DNA of 64,000 bases from Cladocopium goreaui (Eukaryota > Sar > Dinophyceae > Suessiales > Symbiodiniaceae), in NCBI GenBank assembly GCA_947184155.2, contig CAMXCT020000485.1, forward strand, positions 62,001 to 126,000. The letters run 5' to 3'. Shown here in pieces: positions 1 to 11,019 of the stretch (its first letter is position 1; each line of letters begins with the position of its first letter). The notes beneath the pieces are model-generated. The model was not told where the DNA came from and made no database searches. It saw only the letters and a list, made by a program, of their open reading frames with translations. The position numbers and the translations under genes were made by a program.

Positions 1-927
1 TCACTTTGCCGCCTTCCATTTTTAAAAAACTCCCTCGCGCACCTCCAGCCATATTTGCTGGTCCATCCCTGATGTCTTCCAACATTTGTAACATCATGTG
101 GTGAAGTCTCGCTGCGTCCTGCGGGTCCTCTCTTTGAAGAGCTAACCTGAACTCGATTTTCATATTGCACGCTTATGATTTTGCTTTTGGTTATGGTTTG
201 CAGTTGTCGTTCATTGCACCAGTTTTCTGCTCATGGATCTGATCGCATGTCACGAAATTGTGGTTGCGAAACGTCTTGAGAGGTTTCTAGGTAGTTGATT
301 TCGGTTTGCCTGTCAGGCTGCCACAGTTGACTGTCATGTTTTGAAAATGTACCATGCAATTCATTTCAATGGAGATTATGGAAAATCTCGGCCGTGTTTG
401 TGAATATTGCTGTTAGAGCAGGTTCTGGAAAACCTGGATTGCAGTCGTGTGAGTGTTATGTTTACTGTTTCTTGGTTTTGCAAACTTGTTATGTAACAAC
501 AAACATGTACGTTAGAGGAGTAATCAAAACTCTTCTTTCTTCTCGCCGCTGACAACTGTCTCCCTGCTATCAGTTTTCGCGATGGACTTTCAAAAACAAA
601 TAAACGGTACCTAGGATCCAACCAGCACTCTTGGTCAGATCTTCTCAGGCAAGTTGATATGCATTGATGGTCCGATAAAGCCATTCACCGTTCTCATCAC
701 TTTCATGACCATAAATGCTTCACATCCAGCGATACTTATCAGGTTTGAATTTGATCAGGATCCCCTACCATCTTCCTCACGTACCCCAAGGGCGAGATCT
801 CAATCTGCACTGCCAAGTACTCTTTGGTATCAGCCACACTTTCTTGTTCTTGGGGCCATTTCTATCATGGCACATAAGCTGTCATCATGCATGCATTGTG
901 ATGATACTAAGCTATCACCTCTTGCAT
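1..927. other. Host DNA, no gene recognised
   Basis: This stretch has only short open frames, on both strands, without recognisable domains, consistent codon bias or splice-like borders. I see no RNA gene or repeat unit in it. Confidence 0.5.
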
Positions 928-1251
928 TAATCTATTTTCACCCATAAACTGGTGCCTGTCACGTCATTGCTCGGTGCTTGGTTTTGTTTTTGGTTTTGTG
1001 TGTTTTGTGTTTCTTTTTGTTTTGTTTGGGGTGGTTTTTGGTGCTTTGGTTTGCTCTGTTTCGTTTTGTGTTCTGGATGATCGTGACAGCATACAGGACT
1101 ATGTATCGGTCCTCCACCAGTTTACTTTTGCGGCCACTCTACAGAAACGGCTTACGCATGACTTAATTAATCAATTAATCCCAATTGCAACATGATCTCA
1201 AACATGTTGAACGACCTGGCGGAAGCCATGAAGGCGTTGGACGGAAAAAAA
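928..1251 (+). mobile_element. SINE-like retroposon, copy 1
   Basis: This segment is about 90% alike, by eye, to copy 2 (1,812-2,141) from TTAATCT through a (TTTTG)-rich stretch to the shared 3' end GAAGGCGTTGGACGG, followed by seven A residues. An A-tail and a fixed 3' end are the marks of LINE-driven retroposition. No target-site duplication is visible around this copy, unlike copies 2 and 3, so it is probably older or its flanks have been rearranged. It has no convincing coding capacity. The 3' tail can be read as a short peptide starting LNDLAEAMKALDG, so an origin from a gene fragment cannot be excluded. Confidence 0.6.
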
Positions 1252-1790
1252 TCTTTGGGTTCTTCTGAATTCCACAGGCGACCAACTCGAAACTTGTCCC
1301 AACTGCAGACCAGCCTCAAAGATCGTTGCTCCTGAGTACGTGATCCTCATCCAGGACAACTCTAACTTCTGCAATCCGGGGGGGTCGTGGCATGCCTGCA
1401 GTCGGACGATCGAGCCTGACAAGTTCCCTAATGCCATCATTAGCTTTCTCAGATCACAATTGATCAAAAACTCAGTGCTGTGGTGAAGCGGTGAAGCACA
1501 GCTTACCCCCAACTGCATCTTCCACCTAGATGAACCTGAAAGATCGTTGCTCCTGAGTACGTGATCGTGGCATGCCCAGGTCGGACGCCAGGATTTCAAT
1601 TTAGTTTGGAAACTTCCGCATAAATGGCACGAAACAGCTCGGTACCCTGATTCCGTGTATGACACATGTTATTTCATTTTATCATGGAAAATTCCACATG
1701 GCACAAAAAAATCTCGGTACCATGATGGTGTGTGCAACATGTCTTATTAATTAATTAAGCCTATTTTGCAACATGCGATTGACCAAACCT
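1252..1790. other. Host DNA with a small internal duplication
   Basis: No gene is recognised. A stretch of about 30 bases beginning AAAGATCGTTGCTCCTGAG occurs twice (about 1,318 and 1,540), showing a local direct duplication. The minus-strand frame through it has no recognisable domain. Confidence 0.4.
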
Positions 1791-1811
1791 GCAACCCTAC
1801 GAGGTTCCCCT

Positions 1812-2141
1812 TTAATCTTTCTGTTTCACCCATAAACTGGTACCTGTCACGTCATTGCTCGGTGTTTGTTTTTGGTTTTGGTTTTGTTTGTTTTTGTGTT
1901 TCCGTTTGTTTTTTGGGGTGGTTTTTGGTGTTTTGGCTTGCTTTGTTTCGGTTTGTGTTCTGGATGATCGTGACAGTATACAGGACTATGTATCGGTCCT
2001 CCACCAGCTTACTTTTGCGGCCACTCTACAGGAACGGCCTACGCATGACTTAATTAATCAATTAATCCCAATTGCAACATGCTCTTGAACATGTTGAACG
2101 ACCTGGCGGAAGCCATGAAGGCGTTGGACGGAAAAAAAAAA
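1812..2141 (+). mobile_element. SINE-like retroposon, copy 2, with 21-bp target duplication
   Basis: The body runs from TTAATCT to a ten-A tail. It is flanked by perfect 21-bp direct repeats at 1,791-1,811 and 2,142-2,162 (beginning GCAACCCTACG, ending GTTCCCCT). Body, poly-A tail and target duplication directly abut, which is the full signature of target-primed reverse transcription. The body matches copy 1 closely and shares its 3' end with copy 3. No protein is predicted. The promoter type of the family (tRNA, 5S or other) is not evident from the sequence. Confidence 0.8.
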
Positions 2142-2194
2142 GCAACCCTACGAGGTTCCCCTCCCACCGATGATGGTTAACCTTTAAGGGCACC

Positions 2195-2395
2195 TTCACA
2201 TCTGCTGATCCACATCTTCTGCAGATCTACATCTTCACACTTTTACATATGATCTGCATCTTAACTGATCTGCGTCTTCACACCCTCACATCTGCTGATC
2301 TGCATCTTCACACCTCACACTTTGCAGATCTACATCTTCACACCCTCACACTTGCAGATCCAGATCTTCACACCTTCACATCTTCAGATCCCCCA
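2195..2395 (+). repeat. Degenerate tandem repeat (CAGATCTACATCTTCACAC-type)
   Basis: Imperfect 25-45-base units built from 'gatct(g/a)catcttcacacc(c)tcacatctgct' are repeated about six times. There is no gene. The repeat is unrelated in sequence to the 11.5-14 kb minisatellite. Confidence 0.7.
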
Positions 2396-2749
2396 GAGAG
2401 ATCCTTTTGAGCGAAGCCGGTTTTGAAGGTTGACCAGAATTGGGCCGTTGAGCAAGCAGTTTTACAGATCATTTTGTTTCTTCTTGGGGTAAGCGGGGTG
2501 CATATCGGTTGCTGCTTTAAAACCACTTGAAGTTAGCTTCTTGTCTTCTTGTTTCGTTGCGTCTGATGGCTTTTATTGTTTGCTGAAGCATCAGCCTTTG
2601 CACTCTTAGGTGATTGCTTGAAGTTACAGCCACTGACCACAAGAACATAAACAGATCCACCATCGAAAAGACCTTTTGCCGGACACTTCGCGTGGAAACC
2701 ATCGCTAACTCGGCAGGAGGCACTGGGCTTTCTTGTTGGCGACTTTTGT

Positions 2750-2867
2750 TATGGAAATTTGACGCCCTATGGGAGCACCCTTTGGGTAAGGGTGAAGCGA
2801 CATGCCACTCATCATAGTGGTGCAGTTCTATGCGCGGAAGATTGGTAGAGAACATTCTACTTGTTGT
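2750..2867 (+). repeat. 118-bp dispersed repeat, copy 1
   Basis: This block is nearly identical to 11,404-11,521, with two substitutions noticed. In both places it begins TATGGAAATTTGACGCCC and ends at TCTACTTGTTGT. The second copy sits immediately before the large minisatellite. Its nature is unknown, with no terminal inverted repeat or A-tail. Confidence 0.8.
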
Positions 2868-2930
2868 ATCACAATATTCTATTAGTCTTCAGACTCATCA
2901 TCCTTTGACATCCCGAGATGTCATTGATCA

Positions 2931-3255
2931 TGTCATTGATCATTGCTGGTAGCGATCCCACTTCTTGGTGTTCTTTTGGTTGTTTTGTTTTTGCTTGGTT
3001 TGCTGTTTTTTTTTGTTGCTGGTTTTTTGTTGTTTGTTTTTTTGGTTGGGTTTGCTTGTTTGTTTTTGTGGTTTGTTTTGTGTTTTTGGTTTTCTTGCTG
3101 GGATTGCATACTGGACTGCGTACAGGTCCGTTACCAGTACTTTTGTGGCTATCGACAATTGACAGCCTTGCACGATAATCTCAATTCATCTTTTGCTACG
3201 ATCGAACGTGTGTAACGACCTGGCGGAAGCCATGAAGGCGTTGGACGGAAAAAAA
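2931..3255 (+). mobile_element. SINE-like retroposon, copy 3, with 18-bp target duplication
   Basis: The last 39 bases (3,217-3,255) match the 3' end of copies 1 and 2, and the central part is recognisably related but diverged. It ends in A residues and is flanked by perfect 18-bp direct repeats CCGAGATGTCATTGATCA at 2,913-2,930 and 3,256-3,273. Its 5' third differs from copies 1 and 2, so it is a second subfamily or a 5' chimera. The conserved 3' end fits recognition by a partner LINE. Confidence 0.75.
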
Positions 3256-3273
3256 CCGAGATGTCATTGATCA

Positions 3274-4606
3274 GTGTTGACCTGATTGTGGTATATTGAT
3301 CAGTTCTACATCTTATTCTGGATTCGACTTGAGTCTGGTACACCTTATTGCTTGAGCTGAAGATACCTACATTGGTTTGACATTGGAATTGTTTATTGTG
3401 TCTTCGACCCTGAGAAGCTTATTCTCTCCAAGGGATGAGAACAAACAGCTGAAACTCTTGGAGAAGAGTTTAAGCTAGCTGAAAGTACCTGATGGAGAGA
3501 AGCTACTACGCTTTGAGTTTGGACTATGAGATGCATTGGCATTGTGGGGACAATGTCCATATTTGGTCATCTTATTTGTCTGACAGTTTTGTGATGAGAT
3601 GTTTCGGTATTGCGAGGACAATACCTACATCATCGTCATCATGGTCTACAGATCAGACATTTGATCTTGGATTATGACTTTTATTGCTTCGAAGAACTTT
3701 GACATTCTTTGACAACTTTGATCGTCGCTTAAGGACAATGCGACCTTGGCCTACTTTGAGACTTGAGCGACTTTGGTTTACATTGTGGATCAGCTATTAC
3801 GGTGGTCGAAAGACTTCAGCGATACAACTGTATTTGGCTGACCTACATTGACAATGTCGAACAGAACATTCTATTCTACATTGAGGTTTGAAGCTGTGAG
3901 ATGCTATCTCTATGTGGAAAGCTGATTTGGAGAAGGAACGTTGTGTTCTGACTACGTTTTGTATCCAGAAGAAGGTTGTACAGATACCTTGTGTGAATCA
4001 CTTCGTTCTTGAGAAGCTAAGGACAACGTTAGTCAGATCGTTAGCTAGCTTGCTGGTTATTCACGTTTGGATGAGAACCAGTTTGATTTGAGAACTTTTG
4101 GAAGTGTTTCGATGTTTTTGAATTCATCTAGTGAAATTGAGTTTTGTAGACTTGTAGCAGCTGGAATAGTTTCAACAAACCTTTATTTGAAGAACTTGAG
4201 GTTTGTTAACTGGAAACCTGGAATCGAGTTTACCAGTTGAGACATCGGCTCGAAGGACTGGTGTCAGAAGTTCATTTAATGAACAAGAGCTGCTGTGTCA
4301 CATAACTTGACATAAGACAGATCGACAGAGGGAACACATTAGCTTCCTGTTTTGTCTTGTTTTGTTTGCTTGTTGTGTTTGTGTTTCCCTGTGACTGATC
4401 GTGTTGCGTCTGGAGCGAAAAGAAGAGGCTTGACGTCAGCATGTGGGAGTCGAGGGTGAAACAGTCTTCTTGACACGGTATTGCTTTAGTTTAATTAGGT
4501 TTGTGAATTTACGCTCTGCGCTTGTGTTTGGTGTGCGTGTTTGACGTACGCGTCTGCCTGCGTAGTCCTGTAGGAATTTGATTAAGCGTTGGATCGCTTT
4601 TTCACA
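3274..4606. other. Host DNA, no gene recognised
   Basis: About 1.3 kb with many short frames but none with recognisable protein features. Nothing further was identified. Confidence 0.45.
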
Positions 4607-4618
4607 TGGTAGCGGAGC
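4607..4618 (+). other. Possible tRNA-iMet-type primer-binding site
   Basis: TGGTAGCGGAGC differs at one base in its first ten from the usual initiator-methionine primer-binding sequence of LTR retroelements (TGGTAGCAGAGG). It directly follows a sequence ending in CA, as an LTR would. However, no second LTR copy was found downstream and no pol gene follows, so the call is weak. A polypurine-like stretch, GAAAGGGGGA, occurs near 10,649. Confidence 0.2.
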
Positions 4619-4940
4619 CCTGCGGGGCTACCCACACAATTCTCCGCTGACCCTTGTTGCAGTGTACTAAGGACGCCATCTAAGGTGAAGCTGAGATCGT
4701 TTGTACTGAGCTCCTAGGTTTTCGCGAGATCTGTGTTGAGCTTGTACTAAGGTTCTGAAGTGATCACTAGGTTGGTACATTGCTGATGTAAAGTCAAGGG
4801 CATCGAAGAGCTTGAGTAATCTTGATTTAGGTGATGTGTTTTTGTTTCACTTCATTTTTGTGGCATGTTGGCTGTAAGGTCATTTGTTGAAGGTGACTTG
4901 TCAATTGATTGCCTGAAACGACATGTTTTCGAAATGATTG

Positions 4941-5235
4941 TGAGTATCTCGACAGGCTGAGGTTGGGAGTGAGTCCTGGAGACACAAGTGAGGTGTTTGG
5001 ACAAGTGAAAGCTCCGACAACTTGCCTGGAGATGAGCATTGAGAATATCTCGACAGGCTGAGGTTGGGAGTAGGTCCTGGAGACACAAGTGAGGTGTTTG
5101 GACAAGTGAGAGCTCCGACAACTTGCCTGGAGAGAAGCGGAGAGAAATAGGTAAGATTGGTAGGTTGAAGTTGGGAGTAGGTCCTGGAGACACAAGTGAG
5201 GTGTTTGGACAATGAGGACTCCGACAACTGGCCTA
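4941..5235 (+). repeat. Three tandem copies of a unit of about 100 bp
   Basis: The unit (ATCTCGACAGGCTGAGG ... CTCCGACAACTTGCCTGGAG) is repeated three times with small changes, the third copy shortened. Minus-strand open frames here arise from the repeat and are not treated as genes. A related fragment recurs near 5,908. Confidence 0.8.
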
Positions 5236-5333
5236 GAAGTCTTTGAATGTAAAAGTTGAGAAACCACTGGATTGTGATTGGAACCGAAGCGTTTAAGCTC
5301 AAGAAAAATATCGCCATACGATCTGTACTAAGG

Positions 5334-5627
5334 ATGGACAATCGCCGCAACACCCAACCGTTACGGGAGGCAGTAGAAGACCAACTCATTGGCTGGATTA
5401 TCGGTTTAGAGAGGGTGACAAGTGTCTTGAGGCTGGTGCAGACTCTGATCGTTCTCTTGGAATGGCTTTTGCCGTTGCTGGAAGATGTTCGTTTGAGTGC
5501 GAACCAGCGAGACATCATAGCGATGTTCCGTGACGATCTCAGAGATTTGGAAGCCGAAATGCAGAGGCAGGCTTGTGAGATGCGTGAGCATATCTTAGGC
5601 AGATACCACAGGGCACTGCAAGGTTGA
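5334..5627 (+). CDS. Small helical protein of unknown function
   Basis: A 97-residue frame starts at ATG 5,334. The same frame is open further 5' to 5,256, but without a better start. The predicted protein is acidic/basic mixed and strongly helical. Residues 20-50 are leucine/valine-rich (LVQTLIVLLEWLLPLLEDVRL) and could form an amphipathic or membrane-associated helix, and residues 55-97 look like a coiled coil (RDDLRDLEAEMQRQACEM). Compositional coherence supports coding, but I recognise no family. It could be an exon of a larger spliced gene or part of an old retroelement with the ORFs at 7.7 and 8.7 kb. There are no other clues in the context. Confidence 0.4.
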   Translation: MDNRRNTQPLREAVEDQLIGWIIGLERVTSVLRLVQTLIVLLEWLLPLLEDVRLSANQRDIIAMFRDDLRDLEAEMQRQACEMREHILGRYHRALQG

Positions 5628-5842
5628 AATACCTGTGACCCCAATGTTGTATGAGAGATGTGGTAGATATAGGCGATGGAGTTCCTGACAGTAGTGGTAA
5701 GCGTGAGAAAAATAGGTGAAAACGACCGAGTTGCGTTGCATGTGAGATTTGCATTTTTGTGTGAAAGGTTTGGTGACTTTGGCAAGAGAGAGAAAGAGAG
5801 TGCCTGGAGAATCACTAGAAAGCATTGGAAAGAGTTAGAAAG

Positions 5843-7480
5843 GAAATGGGCTGGATGGCAGGGAGCTGCATAGGTCCATACTAGGAAAGTACTGTAAGAA
5901 AGAGTTACATCTCGACAGGTTGGTCAGGTTGTAGTTGAGATGGACTGGATGGCAGAGGCGCTGCATAGGTCCATAGATCCAGGACGCACAGAGTGGAAAG
6001 TGTGTGGTACTACTGAGCCTGGCGTCATGCCTGGAGATGGTAGTTAGAAAGAGAAACTTGGGCATGAGAACCTGGAGGGTCGAGTTTGCTTTGTCAGTGA
6101 CCTTGGTTTATTTGCCACATTTGTGAGATAAAGATGTGAGTAGTTGAACACCTGAGGTTCGATAGTGTGCAGGAACAGTGGGGCTTGACGGATGTTTGCA
6201 CTGACTGGTAACCTTGAGATTGAAGCCTGAAGCATTGTTGTTTGCCTGGCAATATAGGTACTGGAGTGCTGAGAGAGAGATAAATAGGAACCGTCATGGC
6301 ACTGAAGGCACAGTGGAACTTGGTGTTGAGACTGTTGGTTGACAACGGAGTGAGAGAAAGATGACATGTGGACACCGCCTGTTTGGGAATGTTGATCTTG
6401 ATTTCTCAGATGCATCAGGTAGCATCCGTGGTTTGAACTGCAGTTGTGGAAGTGTTTGAGTTGAGCATGTATTACTGTAAGTCAATGGAAACGACCTGAA
6501 CTGTGTAGGAAGTGGAAACTGTTTTGAACTGTATTTTGAAACGAAACAGGAAACTTTGTTGTGAGTTTGCTTTCATGTTTTTCTATTTGTTGACCCGAAC
6601 TTGAGCAGTTGTTTAGTGTCACAGGCAGGTCAGGTATGACTTTCGCTACTTGGATTGTTGCAGTTGTCTTGTGAAACCTGGACGGATGTAGTCGTGAGGA
6701 CTGTGACAGATGCAGAGAAGGTACATTGAACCCTGAGACAGGTAGGTACTTTGGAGTTGTTGTCAGACTGACTGAACTTTGTGTGAAGATAGTTTGAATG
6801 CAAGTATTCCCCTTTTGGCTTAGAGCAACCGTACCGTTCCTCTCTAGACGGATGGATGAGCATGGAAATATCTGCAGGATGATTCTGCTGTGAGATGAGC
6901 TTTATGGTCTCTGTAGTGATGATTTGCCAATGGAATTTGCGAACAAGATGCTTGTGATGTTAGTCGACCCTGGAGGGTTTCCTTTGCGAACCTTGGGCCA
7001 TGTTGATTGGACATCTTGTACTACCAGAAGGCTGGCATGGAGTTCAACGAGACTTGCAGCATTGGAGCTTTGCAGATTATCCACAGAGGGAAGTAGAGCG
7101 GTAGTGTAGTTTGTGCGTTTGCGTGTGGCTCAGAGTGAAAAGCAAAAGAGGGAATCTGGGATTTGAGATTTGCAATTTTAATTGAATTGAAAGAGTTTTG
7201 ACTTACAACAAAAGAAAGAAATGGGCTGGATGGCAGAGGCGCTGCATAGGTCCATAGGGAACTGGACGGCAGAGGCGACGAGACGATCTGCATAGGTTCC
7301 AAAAGGAAAGAAAGGTTGTAGGAAGTCAAAACGTGGACCAGATTGCAAGAAGTTGCAAGGTTCGCATATGAGCTAGGTTGCAGACGTGCATAGGCTCAGA
7401 TAACAGATTAAGTCAGAAAGAAAGAAACAGGGAGCTGGATGGCAGAGGCGACGAGACGATCTGCATAGGTTCCAAAAACG
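5843..7480 (+). repeat. Five dispersed copies of a 38-50-bp motif
   Basis: Copies of 'ctggatggcagaggcg..ctgcataggt(c)cata' occur at 5,843-5,880, 5,937-5,976, 7,219-7,258, 7,259-7,304 and 7,431-7,480. The last two carry an extra ACGAGACGAT insert before CTGCATAGG. The rest of 5,628-7,730 shows no convincing gene. Long minus-strand frames here lack recognisable features. Confidence 0.65.
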
Positions 7481-7730
7481 TGAAACTGACTGAAAGTAAT
7501 GTGAATGTAATGTCAATTTGTGGCTCGACATACTGTCTAAGTGAGAGACGAAGTATGGAGCTGTGTTTTGTTGAACTCGAACTTGACTTGATTGCGTGTT
7601 TGAACTTCTCATGTTTTTGTGTGTTTCATTCCATGCTTGCTGCGTTCTATTATGAGACAACTCTTGGCTCAGTGTTTTGGATATCAAATCGCCCTGAAGA
7701 TTGCTTCAAGATCCCGTGACATTGACGGCA

Positions 7731-8105
7731 ATGGAGTCTATTCGTCTTTGGTTGGCCTTGACCCCTAAGCAGTTTGAGGATTTGAATAATGGCAAAGAGG
7801 TCCAGCCTGACGAATATTCCAAGAGGTTTGGGCTCCGAAAGGACCCGATTGCTGCCGTTGAACGTGCGCAGTACTTCAATGATTGGACGCCAGAAGGACC
7901 CAAAGGTGAGTTCTGTGCCAAGGACTATGTACTGGTTGAGGTTGAGCTGGCTGCCATTGGCTATCTCCAAAAGGCCGAGGCAGGCATCCTTCTGAAGTAC
8001 AAACCCAAGGAATATCGCTGGCAAGGAACTATGAAGGCGTTGGAGTTTGATGAGAATGGCAACCTCTTGTACAAGTTTGGATCGGAAGCCATGAAGATCG
8101 TTTAA
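7731..8105 (+). CDS. Hypothetical 124-residue protein
   Basis: The frame starts at ATG 7,731 (MESIRLWLALTPKQFEDLNN) and ends in TAA. Its even composition, with regular charged and aromatic residues, reads as a folded globular protein and not as chance sequence. It contains a loop rich in K, Y and P (KYKPKEYRWQGTMKALEFDENGN) typical of beta structure. I recognise no domain. It lies 640 bases upstream of the larger ORF at 8,746 on the same strand and could belong to the same gene or transcript. Confidence 0.5.
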   Translation: MESIRLWLALTPKQFEDLNNGKEVQPDEYSKRFGLRKDPIAAVERAQYFNDWTPEGPKGEFCAKDYVLVEVELAAIGYLQKAEAGILLKYKPKEYRWQGTMKALEFDENGNLLYKFGSEAMKIV

Positions 8106-8621
8106 GAGGGGCATGTACTATAGATTGCTGTAGCTGATATTTTTTGTACAACTGTGAACTGGGCTGTAATGCTAGGCTCTAGCAACAACTACCGTCAGTT
8201 GCAGAAAAGACACAAAATGCTGTGCAGAGAGCTGTCCAACTTGGACTGGAATGGGATAGTTGTGGTTCGTGATGTTTTGGAAGTTCATGTTTGCGCGCTC
8301 ATTGTCAGTTTTAGGGATTTCAGAGTTTTGGACGATTTCGGACTGGACTGGACTGGACTAGACAGAATTTGGACTTGTGAGACCGAGTTTGAGCAGTTTT
8401 GATGTCAGCTGTCATGAGTTTTGCGCTGGTTTTCATTTTTGCTGCATGACATGTCTATGGGTTTTGCGCGCAGAAACCACTGTGATCTGTTTTGCAGTCA
8501 TGTAAAGGGTTGTGCATGGATTGACAGTTGGTTGTGAGTGAGTTTTGCATGTTTGCATCGGTCTGCATTATTTTTGTTTTGTCTGAGACATTGAAGTTTG
8601 GTTGATCACATATTACCTGTC

Positions 8622-8710
8622 AAGATGTGCGGCACGCATCTTGGGGTAGTAGTGCGTGTGATCTTTGTCGGAAGTGTGAATCATCTGTTAAGGTGTGCGT
8701 CACACACCTT
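8622..8710 (+). other. Pair of 21-nt hairpins with compensatory differences
   Basis: AAGATGTGCGGCACGCATCTT (with one extra base) at 8,622-8,642 and AAGGTGTGCGTCACACACCTT at 8,690-8,710 are both near-perfect short stem-loops 68 bases apart, preceded by similar bases (CTGTC/CTGTT). At the fourth stem pair A-T in the first is G-C in the second, so pairing is preserved. They lie just upstream of the ORF at 8,746. An RNA role is possible but unproven. Confidence 0.45.
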
Positions 8711-8745
8711 AGGATGAGAAGAAGTGAGTTTGTGTTTTTCTTGGA

Positions 8746-9960
8746 ATGGTTGAGTTGTGGAATTTGAATGCAACGTTAGTGCATATCGGATTGCAAAAAT
8801 TGCAGATTATGCCCAAGCTGTATTTGGGTCCCGGCCTATCTCGCCGAGTGCATCAGGCTTTGAGTAGGAGACTCGAACAATTCATGGCAGCGAACGCCGA
8901 AGTTCCAGCTCCAAGGGAGGAGCTTCCCCTTACTGAGAATCCTCCACTGCCGGCAAATGCGGGAGCTGCTGATACAGAATCAGAGAAAGGAGAGGAGCAT
9001 GGCAACCATCCCCCAGAAGAAGTCAACAAGTCACCGGCAGAGAGAGAAGATCGGGATGATGACCGATCACGGTCTCCAAGATTAAGAGTCCCTGAACCAG
9101 ACCCTAACAGCACGGCCGACCTCCTTGCTTCGACCACTACCATGGCCATCGGGGTCACCAGTATGGTCGGTGCATTGAAAAGTTCGAGCGAAAAGCTGGA
9201 AATCCTTATCCAGCAGTCGCAGAATCTTCAGAAAGATCTCTGCAGGAGCTTAGAGACGGTGAGTTCGGCAGTGAGCAATATGGCAAGAGGAATCGAGACA
9301 TTGGCCGCTGGTGTAAACTACAATACTGGCCGTGTGGGCGCGGTTTGTGGGGAATACACCAAATTGAAGAAACATTTAGAGTGGGCAATGGATGTGTCCA
9401 TGGGGGAGGTTCTCAAGAAGAACGCCAAGAATCGCACGGAGCGAGACCAAGCCCTGAAGGAGGTGATGGACCAACTCTTCGAGTCAATGGATAAGCTACA
9501 GGAAAACTTGCAGAAAATCGCTGGGAGGATTGAGAATGCACCGGTAGGTCATGAGGGAACCACTGGCTATGATCCACCTCAACCTCCAACGGGACACCTC
9601 GGAAGTCCGTCAGTTACACCATTGACGCCGGCACCTGGTATGATTTTGGGGGCTGGGATCCCGCCTCCACCAGTGGTACCACCGGCACCCATGGTACCAC
9701 CGCAGCCACCCCTTCCGGTGGTGAAGTTTTTGGGCTACAGTCCGGCTAAAATGGGAGAATTACCTATGAGCCATCCTTTGCAGCTCGAAGTGAAGGATAT
9801 CAAAAATCCACCTTGCCAAGTAGTTGAAGAAGCGACGGGCCGCATTCGCTGCGTTTCACCAACTGCTCGCCACGACCCGGCGACGGGTACGGCAGCATTT
9901 GCGCCATTAGGATACGTCCAAGGTAAGGGTACGAGCGAGTACCGGCGGGTATATCCCTAA
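8746..9960 (+). CDS. Large proline-rich, coiled-coil protein of unknown function
   Basis: A 404-residue frame begins at ATG 8,746. A second in-frame ATG at 8,809 (MPKLYLGPGLSRRV) follows an acceptor-like TTGCAG and may be the true start or exon border. Residues about 50-130 are acidic and low-complexity with an RSRSP stretch. Residues 130-290 form a likely coiled coil (SSSEKLEILIQQSQNLQKDL; LFESMDKLQENLQKIAGRI). Residues 295-345 are proline-rich (PPPPVVPPAPMVPPQPPLP). The C-terminus is a compact, possibly conserved segment ending in STSEYRRVYP-like residues. This layout resembles gag-like structural proteins of retroelements, but no zinc knuckle or pol gene accompanies it. The function is unknown. 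Confidence 0.55.
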   Translation: MVELWNLNATLVHIGLQKLQIMPKLYLGPGLSRRVHQALSRRLEQFMAANAEVPAPREELPLTENPPLPANAGAADTESEKGEEHGNHPPEEVNKSPAEREDRDDDRSRSPRLRVPEPDPNSTADLLASTTTMAIGVTSMVGALKSSSEKLEILIQQSQNLQKDLCRSLETVSSAVSNMARGIETLAAGVNYNTGRVGAVCGEYTKLKKHLEWAMDVSMGEVLKKNAKNRTERDQALKEVMDQLFESMDKLQENLQKIAGRIENAPVGHEGTTGYDPPQPPTGHLGSPSVTPLTPAPGMILGAGIPPPPVVPPAPMVPPQPPLPVVKFLGYSPAKMGELPMSHPLQLEVKDIKNPPCQVVEEATGRIRCVSPTARHDPATGTAAFAPLGYVQGKGTSEYRRVYP

Positions 9961-10951
9961 GAATGGTGCCAAAGGCATCTGAATTCGTCTCTTGTGAGAT
10001 CGAGAGAATAGTTGACTATCTTTGCCAACTCGAGGTTCACTCGTTCCTTTCAATAAGACGACATGGTTGAGTTCAGAGGTCAAGCGCAAGTTTAAAAGGG
10101 GGCTATGCTGATTGGAACAACTTGGAGTTGAACTGTCTTGGGACAGTTCTGAGAGCATTGTGAAGCTTGCGTTGTGTCGAGAGTGAAAGCGGATGCTTTC
10201 CAGACATGTTTGCATGTTGCCAGTAGGTTAAAGGTATTTGAAGTTTTCATGGGTCTCTCAATGACGATGGCGACAGCAACGTTCTTGAAGGCATTCAGAA
10301 CTTGGAGTTGCTAACAGATCTGAGGGAGACATCATGAAGAAAGGTTGATGTTGTTTTGATTGGACTTGATGTTGTTGGACATGGTTTGAATTAGTATGTT
10401 GATGTCTTGATGTCTGCGTTCTTGTGTTCTGTTTTGGAGTTTACCCATGTACATGTGTTTCAATAAGTTTGTCATGGCACATGATGAGAACCTGGGAAGA
10501 AACTCAGACGGAATCTGAGTCTAACTGTAATCGGAAAATCTTCCGGGGAATCTGATGCCATGATTGCAGACACATTACACTTTCATGTCATGATATGGAC
10601 TTAGACAAGACATATCACACCTCCGAGATCATTAGGATGGATCAGACGTTGAAAGGGGGATAGCGAACATTGTGCCGATCTTAGCTAGTCTGAACCCTGA
10701 CTGTGAACGATTTTCATTCAGAGTGTTTTGAATTCGTTGTGCAGTGACTGTGAACTTTACTTCACTTGCTTTGAATTTGAGATGAGTTGCATGAGTGATA
10801 TTATTTCACTTTCGTTTTCTTTTCATACGCCTACCTTCTACGCGAAGGTGCGGATTAGCTGAAACAGTTGGCTTTTGTTTTCGCGTTGACTCCGATCGTG
10901 TGACGTTAGGTTTCGTCTTGGGTCTCGTGTGTGTGTGTGTTTGTTTTGTTC

Positions 10952-11019
<68 letters not shown>

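Noticed and set aside
4827..5815. Minus-strand frame of 304 codons across 4.9-5.8 kb
   Set aside because: It runs through the 100-bp tandem repeats and antisense to the better-supported 97-residue plus-strand frame; composition is low-complexity Ser/Leu.
4400..10660. Complete LTR retrotransposon between the primer-site-like 4,607 and the polypurine-like 10,649
   Set aside because: No pair of LTRs was found and no protease, RT or integrase lies between; only the isolated primer-site match is kept, with low confidence.
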